Source: Klebsiella sp. BIGb0407 (GTDB taxonomy: Bacteria > Pseudomonadota > Gammaproteobacteria > Enterobacterales > Enterobacteriaceae). Taken from it: DNA of 38,459 nt. A program made the position numbers and the translations under genes. The stretch covers positions 1 through 38,459 of the forward strand of contig NZ_JANUEQ010000016.1 of the NCBI RefSeq assembly GCF_024807845.1. Reading direction: 5' to 3'. Position 1 is the first letter of the stretch. Each line of letters opens with the position of its first letter. This document shows positions 9,030 through 19,494 of the stretch, one piece after another. The notes under the pieces are model-generated. The model searched no databases. It was not told where the DNA came from and worked only from the letters and a program-made list of their open reading frames with translations.

Positions 9030-9719
9030 TCAACTTTGACAGTTTTTCCCGGGAAAGAATTTTGCCTTACCATCTGACACCAGAACATTCTGGAGCGTGT
9101 CGCTATCCGGTTTCGGCTGCTGAATAAAATGCGCATCAAATTGCAGTAATACTGGCAGAACGTTTTCATCGCGAACGTCCAGATAAGCATTTTGCAGGGC
9201 GGCATTGCTGTCGACCGGATAAATTTTCCCGCTGCCACAATCTTTGAATATTGCGGCATCGGCCATATAGGTATATTCCCCTTTCATGGCCATCGGGGTC
9301 GTCGGTAATGTGAGGCTGACCGCTTTGAGCGTGAAATTCAGTGATGACTGAATTGGCTCTCCTTCAGCGTCCAGCATAACCAGGCTGTCATCTTTAGGTA
9401 AGAAATACTGCTTCTCGCCCTGGCTTGATGTCAGTACCAGTTTATTCCCGGTACGGGCCCACTCACCATAACTCGCGAATGAGGTATTTTTCCCCAGATA
9501 GATATAATTCATTATCCAGGTACCTGATGCATCAAGATACAGCGAGGCTTCAATACCTTCACAATCGGCACAGGGAATGATGCCCCGATAGCTTTGCTGC
9601 ATCGGTTTCAATGGCATGGTGTGTTCAGAGGCAACCGCCTGAGTATCATTGCGATTATTACAGCCAAACAGAGCAAATAAACTGAGTACTGCGACTACGG
9701 TCAGAACTTTTTTACTCAT
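9030..9719 (-). CDS. nlpE: outer-membrane lipoprotein NlpE (CutF), Cpx-activating sensor
   Basis: Outer-membrane lipoprotein that signals adhesion and lipoprotein or redox trafficking faults to CpxA. From the ATG at 9719 it is 229 residues (E. coli 236). The lipobox LFGC gives C20, with Asn at +2 consistent with outer-membrane sorting. The N-terminal domain has the CXXC motif PCADCEGIE (C50, C53), and FASYGEWART and KLVLTSSQGEK match the family. The C-terminal OB-like domain retains C161 and C227, the pair that forms the sensing disulfide in E. coli, but stops two residues after C227. AAGGAAG precedes the ATG; a longer frame up to 9782 runs into arfB and is not supported. It is last in the yaeQ-arfB-nlpE group and convergent with the autotransporter. 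Confidence 0.94.
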   Translation of the reverse strand: MSKKVLTVVAVLSLFALFGCNNRNDTQAVASEHTMPLKPMQQSYRGIIPCADCEGIEASLYLDASGTWIMNYIYLGKNTSFASYGEWARTGNKLVLTSSQGEKQYFLPKDDSLVMLDAEGEPIQSSLNFTLKAVSLTLPTTPMAMKGEYTYMADAAIFKDCGSGKIYPVDSNAALQNAYLDVRDENVLPVLLQFDAHFIQQPKPDSDTLQNVLVSDGKAKFFPGKNCQS

Positions 9720-9753
9720 TGTCTCTTCCTTATGCGGATACCCATCCCTGCGG

Positions 9754-10176
9754 CTAGTGGGAATAATCACGGAGCTTGCCACGCCGGGATTTCGTTTCTG
9801 ATTTTTGCGCTTTTGACACCAGACGACGTTCTTTCGACGCTCGCGTGGGTTTGGTTGCTTTACGGCTTTTAGGTACGACCGTTAATTCCTGAATAAGTGC
9901 CACTAAACGAGCCAGCGCAGCCTCACGATTCATATCCTGGCTGCGATAGGACTGCGCTTTAATCACCACAATCCCTTCAGGCGTAATTAAATGGTGAGTT
10001 CGCCCCAGTAACTGAGCTTTATCAGATTCTGGCAGGCTGGAGGCAGAGATATCAAACCGTAAATGAATGGCTGTCGAGGTCTTATTGACATGCTGTCCAC
10101 CCGCGCCCTGGGATCGGATAGCTGTCATCACGACTTCATTTTCCGGAATGGATAATCTTTGCGAAACTCTAATCAT
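9754..10176 (-). CDS. arfB: alternative ribosome-rescue peptidyl-tRNA hydrolase ArfB (YaeJ)
   Basis: Release-factor-like protein that frees ribosomes stalled on non-stop mRNA by hydrolysing peptidyl-tRNA. From the ATG at 10176 it is 140 residues, the E. coli length. The catalytic GGQ lies at 26-28 in [22 protein letters not shown]. The basic C-terminal tail ([20 protein letters not shown]) is the part that enters the mRNA channel. The start is supported by an ATGA overlap with the yaeQ stop; a TTG at 10191 would add five residues without support. It is 34 bp upstream of nlpE. Confidence 0.95.
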   Translation of the reverse strand: MIRVSQRLSIPENEVVMTAIRSQGAGGQHVNKTSTAIHLRFDISASSLPESDKAQLLGRTHHLITPEGIVVIKAQSYRSQDMNREAALARLVALIQELTVVPKSRKATKPTRASKERRLVSKAQKSETKSRRGKLRDYSH

Positions 10177-10718
10177 GCTGATTGTAGCCAACAGGTAAAG
10201 TGGATTTCCAGATTACTGGTATCGTCAGACAACCAGATAGCACCATCCTGAATGGTCGCTTGCAGATTCATCGTTCGGGTAGCGAAATCACTTAACTTGC
10301 CAAGTTGTTCATCGTCCAGATACCAGATAGATAGATTCTTAAACTGGCTTGCCTTGCTCTGATGTTGCTGCCACCACACTTGGGCTGCACGACTATTATA
10401 GGTAAAGAGTGCAACTTCGGCCGACTGACTACAGGCTTTTTTCAAACGCCGTTCTTCCGGAAGGCCTAGCTCTATCCATAAATCGATTCCCAGGTGGTCG
10501 TTTTTTAACCACACCTCTGGCTCATCGTCAGCACATAATCCACGGGTAAATTGTAACCGTTCGTTAGCGTATTTAATCCAGGCCAATAAACGTAACATCA
10601 TGCGTTCTTGGGTTTCAGAGGGATGACGTGCCAGTGTGAGATGGCTATCCAGAAACAGATTCCTGTCAAGATCGGCTACATTCACCACTGCTTTATAAAT
10701 TGTTGCTTTTAACGCCAT
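10173..10718 (-). CDS. yaeQ: YaeQ family protein
   Basis: Conserved protein of the YaeQ family with a PD-(D/E)XK nuclease-like fold according to family knowledge; its cellular role is not established. From the ATG at 10718 it is 181 residues, the E. coli length. Landmarks are [63 protein letters not shown] and the [13 protein letters not shown] near the end. A strong GGAGGA lies just upstream; the adjacent ATG at 10721 is too close to it. It heads the minus-strand group with arfB and nlpE and is divergent from yaeP. Confidence 0.93.
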   Translation of the reverse strand: MALKATIYKAVVNVADLDRNLFLDSHLTLARHPSETQERMMLRLLAWIKYANERLQFTRGLCADDEPEVWLKNDHLGIDLWIELGLPEERRLKKACSQSAEVALFTYNSRAAQVWWQQHQSKASQFKNLSIWYLDDEQLGKLSDFATRTMNLQATIQDGAIWLSDDTSNLEIHFTCWLQSA

Positions 10719-10823
10719 CATTCCTCCTTTCAATAATTGTCGCTATTGTAGCGAAGATTTCCCTAAAAGGCTGTTGCCTAATCTCTGTCATTAGCAGACT
10801 CATTTATTTCAAATCAATCACTG

Positions 10824-10832
10824 TGATATAGT
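10824..10832 (+). promoter_or_regulatory. extended -10 promoter candidate for yaeP-rof
   Basis: TGATATAGT at 10824-10832 is an extended -10 element (TG-N-TATAGT, five of six hexamer matches). The region 17 bp upstream (TTATTT) is a poor -35, as is common with extended -10 promoters. It lies about 80 bp before the yaeP start in the divergent yaeQ/yaeP gap. Confidence 0.5.
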
Positions 10833-10909
10833 CGCCTTGCTAAACAGGATTTATCTTCGTAGAGTGATGGATTACATGCCGCAAAGTCAGGCTTCTGGAA
10901 GGAGGGTGT

Positions 10910-11110
10910 GTGGAAAAGTATTGTGAGCTGATACGAAAGCGCTATGCAGAAATCGCAAGTGGTGATTTGGGATACGTTCCGGATGCGCTAAATTGCGTTT
11001 TGATGGTTCTTAACAACGTTGCATCCAGCGAAGCAATATCTGAGTCGGTCAGGGAACAGGCGGCTTATGCTGCCGCTAACTTACTGGTGAGCGATTATGT
11101 CAATGAATGA
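10910..11110 (+). CDS. yaeP: conserved small protein YaeP (UPF0253)
   Basis: Small conserved enterobacterial protein of 66 residues with no established function. It starts with GTG at 10910 behind the strong GGAAGGAGGG. The ends [27 protein letters not shown] and [16 protein letters not shown] match E. coli YaeP nearly residue for residue, with a more variable middle. Helical, with no signal peptide or membrane segment. Its 3' end overlaps the rof start, so the two are translationally linked. Confidence 0.93.
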   Translation: MEKYCELIRKRYAEIASGDLGYVPDALNCVLMVLNNVASSEAISESVREQAAYAAANLLVSDYVNE

Positions 11111-11357
11111 TGTCTACCAACCCATCAATTGCGACGACTACGATAATCTTGAGCTTGCCTGCCAGCGGCATTTACTTATCACGCTGGAGTTAAAAGATAC
11201 TGAAGTTTTCAAAGCGAAAGCTCAGGATCTGGTATCTCGCAAGAACATCGAGTATCTGGTAGTAGAGAGTAGCGAGAATAAACGAGAAATACGTCTCGAT
11301 AGGATACACAGCTTCAGCCATCCTGATATTGGCACTATCATTGTCAGCGAAGAATGA
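11097..11357 (+). CDS. rof: Rho-binding antiterminator Rof (YaeO)
   Basis: Small acidic inhibitor of transcription termination factor Rho; it binds the primary RNA site region of Rho and prevents loading on RNA. 86 residues from 11097, or 84 from the ATG at 11103, the length I recall for E. coli. GGTGA (11086-11090) lies six bases before 11097 and favours the longer form. The conserved start [20 protein letters not shown] and the SFSHPDIGT near the C-terminus identify the family. It overlaps yaeP by 14 bp. An imperfect hairpin follows before the convergent tilS. Confidence 0.94.
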   Translation: MSMNDVYQPINCDDYDNLELACQRHLLITLELKDTEVFKAKAQDLVSRKNIEYLVVESSENKREIRLDRIHSFSHPDIGTIIVSEE

Positions 11358-11376
11358 ACCGTTATTAAAGAGACAA

Positions 11377-11414
11377 TGCCCACCCGACAGGCCGCTGGCT
11401 TGCCAGGTGGGGCA
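11377..11414 (+). terminator. imperfect hairpin between convergent rof and tilS
   Basis: TGCCCACC (11377-11384) pairs with GGTGGGGCA (11406-11414) with one bulged base, and GCC/GGC pairing is possible inside. No U tract follows on either strand, so terminator function for rof and/or tilS is only suggested by position. Confidence 0.35.
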
Positions 11415-11426
11415 GTTACAGCCCCT

Positions 11427-12743
11427 TCAAGCGACCGACCCATCACCCGGGTTAAAAACTATCTGCCAGCTATCACTGACTGAAGCTTCACCCTCTTTGG
11501 TGACAAAGACTCCAACTGCCGCAATTAGCTGCTCCCCGTAAAACAGTAATGGTGTTATTTCGCGTTGCCAGGGGGGAATATTGAGCTCCTGCCATATTTT
11601 TTTCAGCATTCGCCCTTTATCACGACCGACAATATGGTGTAAGCCACTGGCTTTAAATCGCACCGTCACTGCTTCATCAGATTCAGGTGTACGAACGACT
11701 GTTCCGTTACGCCGTACCGATGACAAAGTACCAAGCCCACTCAGTGTCAGAGGTGTAAAAGGCTCAGGCCAGGCATAAATTTTATCTTTATCGGTATGAG
11801 TCATCGGCACCCAGTATAACGCCCCCTGAAAGCGTCGAACTTCATGCTGCCCCAGTTGAAACCGCGGACTGGCATCCTCCCTGCTCAGGGCAACTTCCTG
11901 CCACATCCGTTGCAGGGCCGACCTCGAAGGCATCATTGCCTGGTGAAATCTGAACCAGCGTCTCAGAATTGCATAGCGTCGGGCATCGCTCATTTCACAG
12001 AGCGGAGCAATATGCAGCGAGCCCTTATCTGACATTACGTCTGTGAGTTGTTCCGCCAGCAGTTCATCCAGCAGCTGTTCCTGCTCCCCGCATAACTGCG
12101 CACTGCGCGTCACACTTCGGGCAAAATGCGGCCAGCGCTGCTGGATAACGGGGAGCACGCGTAAACGTAAAAAATTACGATCGTATTTATCGTCCTGGTT
12201 ACTCTCGTCCTCTATCCAGCTCAGCTTATACTCATCCGCCCAGCGCTCAAGCTCGGCACGGCTCGTATTCAGTAAAGGGCGTAACAGCTGGGTATGCGCA
12301 AAATCAAGCCGCTCAGGCATTGCCGATAAACCTGCCGGACCACTCCCCCGTTTCAGGGATAGTAAGACTGTTTCACACTGATCGTCCTGATGCTGTGCTG
12401 TCAGGAGAACTTCATCCCTGAAGAGTGTCTGAGTTAATGCCTGATAACGCGCCTGCCGGGCCTCTGCCTCAATTCCCTGTCCACCTGCGGGCAACTTAAC
12501 ATAAGCCACTTCCAGGGGGACATTCCATTGATGGCAAAGAGACTGACAGTGGGCAACCCAGCTATCGGCCCGCGCACTTAAGCCGTGATGAACATGCATA
12601 GCACGGAGCTGGAGATCTGGTGCTACAGAGTCACGTAGTAGCGTTAACTGGTGTAATAAGACCGTTGAGTCAAGTCCGCCGCTGAAGGCTACCAGCAGAC
12701 GACGATGTGATTGTAAAAAAGTCAGAAGTTGGCTGATATCCAT
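11427..12743 (-). CDS. tilS: tRNA(Ile)-lysidine synthase
   Basis: ATP-dependent enzyme that converts C34 of the tRNA-Ile CAU anticodon to lysidine so that it reads AUA and accepts isoleucine; essential in E. coli. 438 residues (E. coli 432). The N-type ATP pyrophosphatase P-loop SGGLDS is at 21-26, followed by MHVHHGLS and [12 protein letters not shown] (PP-loop ATPase landmarks) in the N-terminal half. The C-terminal TilS domain includes [20 protein letters not shown]. The start ATG has no strong Shine-Dalgarno. It lies 36 bp after yaeR on the same strand. Confidence 0.95.
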   Translation of the reverse strand: MDISQLLTFLQSHRRLLVAFSGGLDSTVLLHQLTLLRDSVAPDLQLRAMHVHHGLSARADSWVAHCQSLCHQWNVPLEVAYVKLPAGGQGIEAEARQARYQALTQTLFRDEVLLTAQHQDDQCETVLLSLKRGSGPAGLSAMPERLDFAHTQLLRPLLNTSRAELERWADEYKLSWIEDESNQDDKYDRNFLRLRVLPVIQQRWPHFARSVTRSAQLCGEQEQLLDELLAEQLTDVMSDKGSLHIAPLCEMSDARRYAILRRWFRFHQAMMPSRSALQRMWQEVALSREDASPRFQLGQHEVRRFQGALYWVPMTHTDKDKIYAWPEPFTPLTLSGLGTLSSVRRNGTVVRTPESDEAVTVRFKASGLHHIVGRDKGRMLKKIWQELNIPPWQREITPLLFYGEQLIAAVGVFVTKEGEASVSDSWQIVFNPGDGSVA

Positions 12744-12779
12744 AATCTTATCTAAAACAACCTGAGTAGCTACAGAAGG

Positions 12780-13169
12780 TTACTGTTGATAAAGCTCGAG
12801 TGGTAAACCATCAGGATCGGTGAAAAAGGTAAACAGTTTTTCAGTAACCGGGTCGATCCGAACCGCTTCACACACCACGAAGTGGTGTTCAAGGTGCTGT
12901 ATTGCCCGGTGAATATCATCGACGCTAAAGGCTAAATGCCGTAATCCACAGGCCTCAGGATAGCTGGCTCTGGCACGAGGAGAGGGAAAGGAAAAAAGCT
13001 CGATAACATACTGACCATTCAAGGCTAAATCGCCTTTCCACGAATCACGTTCCTCCCGGTACACTTCAGCCTGTAACGTGAAACCTAATACATCACAATA
13101 GAACTGCTTGCTGCGGGCATAATCCGTGGCAATAATCGCGATATGATGCACCTGCTTTAACCCTAACAT
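12780..13169 (-). CDS. yaeR: VOC family (glyoxalase-like) protein YaeR
   Basis: Member of the vicinal oxygen chelate superfamily, 129 residues as in E. coli; its substrate is unknown. The fold landmarks are QVHHIAIIATDYARSKQFYCDVLGF at the N-terminus and CGLRHLAFSVDD and TFFTDPDGLPLELYQQ in the second half, which carry the usual metal-binding His and Glu positions (H8/H9, E52-region, H78-region, E126). GGGGGAC precedes the ATG. Here it follows accA directly; in E. coli K-12 ldcC (lysine decarboxylase) lies between them. Confidence 0.92.
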   Translation of the reverse strand: MLGLKQVHHIAIIATDYARSKQFYCDVLGFTLQAEVYREERDSWKGDLALNGQYVIELFSFPSPRARASYPEACGLRHLAFSVDDIHRAIQHLEHHFVVCEAVRIDPVTEKLFTFFTDPDGLPLELYQQ

Positions 13170-13191
13170 AAAAGTCCCCCATGCTCGCCTG

Positions 13192-13232
13192 AAAATAAAA
13201 CACCCTGCAAGCTGTTAGCACTTGCAGGGTGT
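13192..13232 (-). terminator. intrinsic terminator after accA
   Basis: On the minus strand a perfect 12-bp stem (13232-13221 with 13211-13200) and 9-base loop is followed by TTTATTTTC. It closes the long uppS-to-accA transcript and separates it from yaeR-tilS. Confidence 0.85.
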
Positions 13233-13262
13233 CATTTAACTTACCCGAATACTTCCCGCTGA

Positions 13263-14222
13263 TTATGCGTAGCCGTAATTCATCAAACGATGATAACGAC
13301 GGTTTAACAGCTCCTCAGTATTCAGCACATCAAGATCGGCCAAATCTGCCAGCAGCTGGGTACGTAAAGACGCAGCTATCTGCTCAGGGTTACGGTGAGC
13401 ACCACCCGAAGGTTCAGTGATGACCGTATCAATCAGCTTAAGTTCTTTCAGGCGTGGAGCAATAATACCCATGGCTTCAGCAGCCAGCGGGGCTTTATCG
13501 GCGCTCTTCCATAAAATGGAAGCACAGCCTTCCGGGGAGATAACGGAATAGGTGCTGTACTGCAGCATATTCACTTTATCACCCACGCCAATCGCCAGCG
13601 CACCACCGGAACCGCCTTCACCGACGACAGTACAGATAATAGGTACTTTCAGGCGGGACATTTCACGCAGGTTACGTGCGATAGCTTCAGACTGTCCGCG
13701 CTCTTCTGCTCCGACACCAGGATAGGCACCAGGAGTATCAATGAAGGTAATAATTGGCATTTTAAAACGCTCAGCCATTTCCATCAGGCGTAAAGCCTTA
13801 CGGTAACCTTCCGGCGCTGGCATGCCAAAGTTACGACGAATTTTCTCTTTGGTTTCACGCCCTTTCTGATGACCAATGATCATCACTGGACGCCCATCAA
13901 GACGCGCCGTTCCACCCACAATAGCTTTGTCATCAGCGTAGGCACGATCGCCCGCTAATTCATCAAAGTCATCAAACGCCATTCGAATGTAGTCAAGCGT
14001 ATAAGGACGTTGTGGATGACGTGCCAGTTGAGCAATTTGCCATGCACCTAAATCTGCGAAGATTTTACGTGTCAGCTCAGCGCTTTTTTCACGCAAGCGC
14101 TGAACTTCGTCATCCAGATTAATATCCAGTTTTTCATCCTGACGGCTAACCGACATCAGGGAATCAATTTTCGCTTCCAGCTCTGCAATCGGCTGTTCGA
14201 AATCAAGGAAATTCAGACTCAT
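13263..14222 (-). CDS. accA: acetyl-CoA carboxylase carboxyltransferase subunit alpha
   Basis: Alpha subunit of the carboxyltransferase half of acetyl-CoA carboxylase; with AccD it moves CO2 from carboxybiotin on AccB to acetyl-CoA, making malonyl-CoA for fatty acid synthesis. 319 residues, the E. coli length. N-terminal helical part starts [20 protein letters not shown]; the crotonase-like core includes [18 protein letters not shown] and [17 protein letters not shown], whose glycines form the oxyanion hole, and ends in the usual [10 protein letters not shown]. It starts 12 bp after dnaE and is the last gene before the terminator. Confidence 0.97.
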   Translation of the reverse strand: MSLNFLDFEQPIAELEAKIDSLMSVSRQDEKLDINLDDEVQRLREKSAELTRKIFADLGAWQIAQLARHPQRPYTLDYIRMAFDDFDELAGDRAYADDKAIVGGTARLDGRPVMIIGHQKGRETKEKIRRNFGMPAPEGYRKALRLMEMAERFKMPIITFIDTPGAYPGVGAEERGQSEAIARNLREMSRLKVPIICTVVGEGGSGGALAIGVGDKVNMLQYSTYSVISPEGCASILWKSADKAPLAAEAMGIIAPRLKELKLIDTVITEPSGGAHRNPEQIAASLRTQLLADLADLDVLNTEELLNRRYHRLMNYGYA

Positions 14223-14234
14223 AATATTCCTGTT

Positions 14235-17200
14235 TTAGTCAAATTCCAGTTCCACCTGCTCCGAACCTATCAGGGTCCGCAGATCGTTTAGTAAACGATC
14301 GTTTGGAGAAACACGCCAGGTTGCACCGAAGCGCAGCCGGGTCCGTGCATCCGACCTCTGATAGTAGAGATGTACCGGAATTGTCCCCGAACGATGGGGT
14401 TCCAGAGACTGACGGAGACGGTTTAAAAGCTGGTCATCAATTTGCCTGTCCGTCAGCGAGATAGCAAGTCCACGCGCATATTTTTCACGTGCTTCATCGA
14501 TATCCATCAGCTCTCGGGCCATCATTTTAAGCCCTCCGCTGAAGTCATCAAAGCTGACTTGTCCGCTAACGATCAGGATACGGTCTTTTTCCAGCAAATG
14601 CTGGTACTTTTCTAGCGCATCTGTAAATAACATCACTTCCAGACGACCTGAACGGTCATCCAGTGTACAGATACCGATACGATTGCCTCGCTTAGTGACC
14701 ATTACCCGCGAGGCAATTACCAATCCGGCAGCCGTAGCCACTTTACCACGATCTGTCGGATGCATCTCTTTCAGGCGCACGCCACCGACGTAACGCTCAA
14801 TTTCTTTCAGGTACTGAGTGATAGGGTGACCCGTAAGATACAATCCTAAGGTCTCACGTTCGCCATCCAGTACCCGTTGTTCCGGCCAGCAGACAACGCT
14901 GGCGTAAGACTTTTCAACCTGCTCCGGCTCTTCGGCCAGCACGCCAAACATATCCGCCTGACCAATCGCTTCTGCTTTCGCATGCTGATCGGCGGCTTTC
15001 AGTGCATCGCCCAGCGCATTCATTAACGCAGCACGGTGAGGACCAAGCCGGTCAAACGCACCGGACATAATCAGTTTTTCCAGCACCCGCCGATTAAGCT
15101 TTTTAGTATCGGTTCTGGCACAGAGATCAAACAGCTCACGGAAATATCCGCCTTCATTTCGGGCTTCTATAATCGCTTCAATCGGCCCTTCGCCAACACC
15201 TTTAATCGCCCCTATGCCATAGACAATTTCATCATCATCATTGACGTGGAAGTGATAAAGCCCGGAGTTAATATCCGGTGGCAGTATTTTCAGCCCCATA
15301 CGCCAGCATTCATCAACCAGGCCGACAATTTTATCGGTATTATCCATGTCAGCCGTCATTACCGCAGCCATAAACTCAGCCGGATAGTGCGCTTTCAACC
15401 AAAGTGTCTGATACGAAACCAGCGCATAGGCTGCGGAGTGCGATTTGTTAAATCCGTAACCGGCAAATTTTTCTACCAGGTCAAAGATATGCATGGCCAG
15501 TTCGCCATCCACACCATTATTTTTGGCGCCATCTTCAAAACTTGAGCGCTGTTTCGCCATTTCCTCGGGTTTCTTTTTACCCATGGCACGACGTAACATA
15601 TCCGCCCCGCCCAGAGTATAACCCGAGAGAACCTGGGCAATCTGCATTACCTGTTCTTGATAGAGGATAATGCCATACGTCGGCTCCAGCACCTGTTTCA
15701 GGCTTTCATGCTGCCACTGAATATCAGGGTAGGAAATCGCTTCGCGACCGTGTTTACGGTCAATAAAGTTATCCACCATGCCCGACTGCAAGGGCCCCGG
15801 ACGGAACAGCGCTACCAGGGCTATCATGTCTTCAAAACAGTCCGGCTGCAGACGCTTGATCAAATCTTTCATACCGCGGGATTCAAGCTGGAATACGGCG
15901 GTCGTCTCCGAACGCTGTAGCATATCGAAGCTTTTTTTGTCATACAACGGAATAGCCGCAATATCTAAGGGATCTTCACCCTTCTTCTCCCGTTTGGCAT
16001 TGATCATTTCCAGCGCCCAGTTGATGATAGTGAGCGTACGCAGACCAAGGAAGTCGAATTTGACTAAACCTGCATATTCCACATCGTTCTTATCAAACTG
16101 AGTAACCGGATGCTGACCCTGCTCGTCACAATATAATGGGGCGAAATCGGTAATTTTGGTGGGTGCTATAACGACACCACCGGCATGTTTACCGGCATTT
16201 CGAGTGACACCTTCAAGCTGGCGCGCCATATCGATCAGCGCTTTAACCTCTTCATCTGCCTCATAGATTTCTGGCAGCTGAGGTTCTACTTCAAAGGCTT
16301 TCGCCAGGGTCATACCCGGATCGGGCGGGATCAGTTTTGAAATCCTGTCGACAAAGCCGTAGGGATGCCCCAATACGCGTCCAACGTCACGAATAACTGC
16401 CTTGGCCGCCATAGTACCGAAAGTGATTATCTGTGATACCGCTTCACGCCCGTACATTTCTGCGACGTGATCAATTACCAGATCGCGTTTTTCCATACAG
16501 AAATCGATATCGAAGTCAGGCATCGATACGCGCTCTGGATTCAGAAAACGTTCAAACAGGAGGTCAAATTCGAGCGGATCGAGATCGGTAATGCTCAATG
16601 CATAAGCGACCAGCGAACCCGCACCAGAGCCTCGCCCAGGTCCTACAGGAACCCCGTTATCTTTGGACCACTGAATAAATTCCATGACTATCAGGAAGTA
16701 ACCCGGGAAGCCCATCTGGTTAATCACCTGAAGTTCAATATCCAGTCGCTCATCATATTCGCCGCGTTTCTCGGCACGAACTTCAGGCTCCGGGAATAAG
16801 AACTCAAGACGCTCTTCCAGCCCTTCCCGGGATTTCAGTACCAGGAAGTCTTCGGTCGTCATCTCACCAGTCGGGAACTGAGGTAAAAAATATTCACCGA
16901 GCCGGACGGTGGTGTTACAGCGCCTGGCAATCTCAACCGTATTTTCTAGTGCCTCAGGGATGTCTGAGAAAAGCTCACACATCTCCTCTTCACTGCGCAT
17001 ATATTGCTGTGAGGTATAGTTGCGCGGGCGTTTAGGATCATCAAGCGTGAAGCCATCGTGTATCGCAACACGAATTTCATGGGCATCAAAATCTTCGGCA
17101 TTAATAAACCGTACATCATTGGTTGCCACCACAGGCAAGCCGTGAATCTGTGCAAAATCGACCGCTGCGTGGATATACTGTTCTTCATCCGGACGACCAG

Positions 17201-17717
17201 TGCGAATGAGCTCCAGATAGAAACGATCGGCAAAATATTGCTGATAGAATTCCAGACACTGTTCAGCCAGAGGCTGATTGCCGCGCAATAGCATTTTACC
17301 GATATCGCCCAGCCGACCACCGGAAATCAGAATCAGGCCTTCGTTAAGCTCCGCCAGCCACTCGATATCAATATAAGGACCTGCAGGACCGTAGCCACGC
17401 TGGTATGCGCGGGATATCAACAATGTAAGGTTATGATATCCGGTATTATTCGCTGCCAGCACCGTCAAATGGCTAAACTCATCACCCAGCAGAGGGGTGG
17501 CGACATTAAAATCAGCACCGATAATCGGCTTCATTCCTGCGCCATGCGCGGAACCATAAAATTTCACTAAGCCACACAGGTTGGTGAAATCGGTAATCGC
17601 CAGTGCAGGCAGATTTAAGGCAGCATTTTTTTTGACTAACGGCCCGACTTTCGCCAGGCCATCAATCATAGAATAGTCACTGTGCACCCGAAGGTGAATA
17701 AAGCGGGGTTCAGCCAT
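14235..17717 (-). CDS. dnaE: DNA polymerase III alpha subunit
   Basis: Catalytic subunit of the replicative polymerase, 1160 residues as in E. coli. The N-terminal PHP domain begins [20 protein letters not shown] with metal residues degenerate as in Gammaproteobacteria, where DnaQ proofreads. The C-family polymerase active site carries PDFDIDF (aspartates near 401 and 403) and the third aspartate in [13 protein letters not shown] (near 555). [17 protein letters not shown] is the conserved palm glycine loop. QADMFG near 920 is the internal beta-clamp-binding motif. An OB fold ([19 protein letters not shown]) and a tau-binding C-terminal domain follow. It lies between rnhB (35 bp upstream) and accA. 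Confidence 0.98.
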   Translation of the reverse strand: MAEPRFIHLRVHSDYSMIDGLAKVGPLVKKNAALNLPALAITDFTNLCGLVKFYGSAHGAGMKPIIGADFNVATPLLGDEFSHLTVLAANNTGYHNLTLLISRAYQRGYGPAGPYIDIEWLAELNEGLILISGGRLGDIGKMLLRGNQPLAEQCLEFYQQYFADRFYLELIRTGRPDEEQYIHAAVDFAQIHGLPVVATNDVRFINAEDFDAHEIRVAIHDGFTLDDPKRPRNYTSQQYMRSEEEMCELFSDIPEALENTVEIARRCNTTVRLGEYFLPQFPTGEMTTEDFLVLKSREGLEERLEFLFPEPEVRAEKRGEYDERLDIELQVINQMGFPGYFLIVMEFIQWSKDNGVPVGPGRGSGAGSLVAYALSITDLDPLEFDLLFERFLNPERVSMPDFDIDFCMEKRDLVIDHVAEMYGREAVSQIITFGTMAAKAVIRDVGRVLGHPYGFVDRISKLIPPDPGMTLAKAFEVEPQLPEIYEADEEVKALIDMARQLEGVTRNAGKHAGGVVIAPTKITDFAPLYCDEQGQHPVTQFDKNDVEYAGLVKFDFLGLRTLTIINWALEMINAKREKKGEDPLDIAAIPLYDKKSFDMLQRSETTAVFQLESRGMKDLIKRLQPDCFEDMIALVALFRPGPLQSGMVDNFIDRKHGREAISYPDIQWQHESLKQVLEPTYGIILYQEQVMQIAQVLSGYTLGGADMLRRAMGKKKPEEMAKQRSSFEDGAKNNGVDGELAMHIFDLVEKFAGYGFNKSHSAAYALVSYQTLWLKAHYPAEFMAAVMTADMDNTDKIVGLVDECWRMGLKILPPDINSGLYHFHVNDDDEIVYGIGAIKGVGEGPIEAIIEARNEGGYFRELFDLCARTDTKKLNRRVLEKLIMSGAFDRLGPHRAALMNALGDALKAADQHAKAEAIGQADMFGVLAEEPEQVEKSYASVVCWPEQRVLDGERETLGLYLTGHPITQYLKEIERYVGGVRLKEMHPTDRGKVATAAGLVIASRVMVTKRGNRIGICTLDDRSGRLEVMLFTDALEKYQHLLEKDRILIVSGQVSFDDFSGGLKMMARELMDIDEAREKYARGLAISLTDRQIDDQLLNRLRQSLEPHRSGTIPVHLYYQRSDARTRLRFGATWRVSPNDRLLNDLRTLIGSEQVELEFD

Positions 17718-17752
17718 CTGTCATCCATTAATTCTGCTCTGATACCTGATTA

Positions 17753-18349
17753 TCAGGAGAGCAGCCCAAGTGAGCGTTTGACAGGAGCAAAGCTGCGACG
17801 ATGATGCTCAGTAGCACCATGTTCAGCCAGTCTCTCCAGGTGAAGAGCGGTCGGATACCCTTTATGTTGGGCAAAACCATATTGCGGAAAACGAGCATCC
17901 AGTTCAATCATCTCGCGATCGCGGGTCACTTTAGCCAGTATTGATGCCGCACTGATTTCAGCGACTCGGCTATCCCCTTTAACCACTGCCAGTGAAGGCA
18001 TCGGCAGGGAGGGACAGCGGTTACCATCAATCAGGACATATTCAGGCACGATACTCAACCCGGCAACAGCGCGTTGCATCGCCAGCATAGTGGCGTGCAG
18101 AATATTCAGGCGGTCAATCTCTTCCGGTTCTGCCCGTCCGAGGCTCCAGCTTAGCGCTTTTTCGACTATCTCATCAAACAGAGAAAGACGGCGTTTTTCT
18201 GAAAGCGCTTTTGAATCTGCCAGACCGATAATCGGCCTTGCTGGATCAAGAATCACAGCAGCGGTTACCACGGCTCCGACCAGCGGTCCGCGACCGACTT
18301 CATCGACGCCCGCAACCAGATGCGAGTGAGGATAGATAAACTCAATCAT
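17753..18349 (-). CDS. rnhB: ribonuclease HII
   Basis: Endonuclease that cuts RNA in RNA-DNA hybrids and removes single misincorporated ribonucleotides. 198 residues, the E. coli length. Catalytic carboxylates D16 and E17 ([12 protein letters not shown]), D108 (LIDGN) and D126 (VKGDSR) are all present, with the C-terminal ATEHHRRSF. Its ATG overlaps the lpxB stop by 4 bp (18346-18349). Immediately upstream of dnaE, which matches their joint role in genome copying and repair. Confidence 0.97.
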   Translation of the reverse strand: MIEFIYPHSHLVAGVDEVGRGPLVGAVVTAAVILDPARPIIGLADSKALSEKRRLSLFDEIVEKALSWSLGRAEPEEIDRLNILHATMLAMQRAVAGLSIVPEYVLIDGNRCPSLPMPSLAVVKGDSRVAEISAASILAKVTRDREMIELDARFPQYGFAQHKGYPTALHLERLAEHGATEHHRRSFAPVKRSLGLLS

Positions 18350-19494
18350 TGCGCCAGCTCCAGTACCGCCGCCGCCGCCTGCTCATCAGCATTACAACGA
18401 ATCAGCTGATGCAGGCGGAGAAACTCTTCATGCATCTCATGACTTTCGCTGCTTTCTTCCAGCAACGGCAGTAAAGCGGTTGCCAGAGCGATAGGCTCGC
18501 ATTCATCTTGCAGAAGCTCGGTCACCAGCTCTCTTCCTGCCAGCAAATTAGGCAGAGAAACATAGTCAGTTTTAACCAGGCGCTTTGCCAGCCAGAAGGT
18601 GAAAGGCTTCATACGATAGCCAACGACCATAGGACATTTTGCTAACATACATTCAAGAGCTGCAGTACCTGAGGCCAGTAAAGCGGCATCGCTGGCAATC
18701 ATTGCTTCACGCGCCTTGCCATCCAGCAGATGGACGTCAAGCTCCGGAGCAATTTCAGCTTTAATTCTCTCGAACTGTTCCCGGCGTTTGCTATTCACAA
18801 GTGGCACCAAAACTTGAAGTGCCGGCCAGCGTTTACGCAGTATCTGTGCGGTACGCAGAAAATCAGCGCTGAGCATCTCAACTTCAGCGTTGCGGCTTCC
18901 CGGTAACAATGCCAGACATTTTGCCTCAGGAGCTATACCCAGCGTACGTCTGGCTGCCTGTTTATCCGGCGTCAGCGGAATCGCATCCGCCATCGTATGG
19001 CCAATAAACCGACAAGGAACATTAAATTTATCGTAAAACGCTTTTTCAAAAGGTAAAAATGCCAGTACCAGATCGGTAGCTTTGCCAATTTTGAAAACCC
19101 GTTTTTGTCGCCAGGCCCAAACGGAAGGGCTTACGTAGTGGATAGTTTTGATCCCACGCGCTTTAAGCTTACCTTCAAGCGTAATATTAAAATCAGGCGC
19201 GTCGATACCCACAAAGACATCTGGCTGTAATGCGGTAAAACGTTTGGTTAAATCGGCACGAATATGCAGCAGGCGGCGCAGGCGAGAAACGACCTCGACA
19301 ATACCCATCACTGCCAGTTCTTCCATTTCATACCAGGCTTCACAGCCTTCTGCCTGCATCAAGGGACCGGCAACGCCAACGAAGCGTGCATCCGGGACTT
19401 GTGCTTTCAGGGCACGTATCAGGCCTGCACCAAGAATATCGCCGGAGGTTTCTCCGGCGACCAGTGCAATCGTAAGGGGACGTCCAGCCTTCAT
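18346..19494 (-). CDS. lpxB: lipid A disaccharide synthase
   Basis: Peripheral inner-membrane glycosyltransferase (GT19) joining UDP-2,3-diacylglucosamine and lipid X into the lipid A disaccharide. 382 residues as in E. coli. Landmarks are [20 protein letters not shown] at the N-terminus, [36 protein letters not shown] and [10 protein letters not shown], the last two in the nucleotide-sugar half. Its start abuts the lpxA stop with no gap, and its stop overlaps rnhB. Confidence 0.97.
   Translation of the reverse strand: MKAGRPLTIALVAGETSGDILGAGLIRALKAQVPDARFVGVAGPLMQAEGCEAWYEMEELAVMGIVEVVSRLRRLLHIRADLTKRFTALQPDVFVGIDAPDFNITLEGKLKARGIKTIHYVSPSVWAWRQKRVFKIGKATDLVLAFLPFEKAFYDKFNVPCRFIGHTMADAIPLTPDKQAARRTLGIAPEAKCLALLPGSRNAEVEMLSADFLRTAQILRKRWPALQVLVPLVNSKRREQFERIKAEIAPELDVHLLDGKAREAMIASDAALLASGTAALECMLAKCPMVVGYRMKPFTFWLAKRLVKTDYVSLPNLLAGRELVTELLQDECEPIALATALLPLLEESSESHEMHEEFLRLHQLIRCNADEQAAAAVLELAQ

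Noticed and set aside
15036-15545. 169-codon plus-strand frame inside dnaE
   Set aside because: A shadow of the dnaE coding strand with no recognisable domains or start signals.
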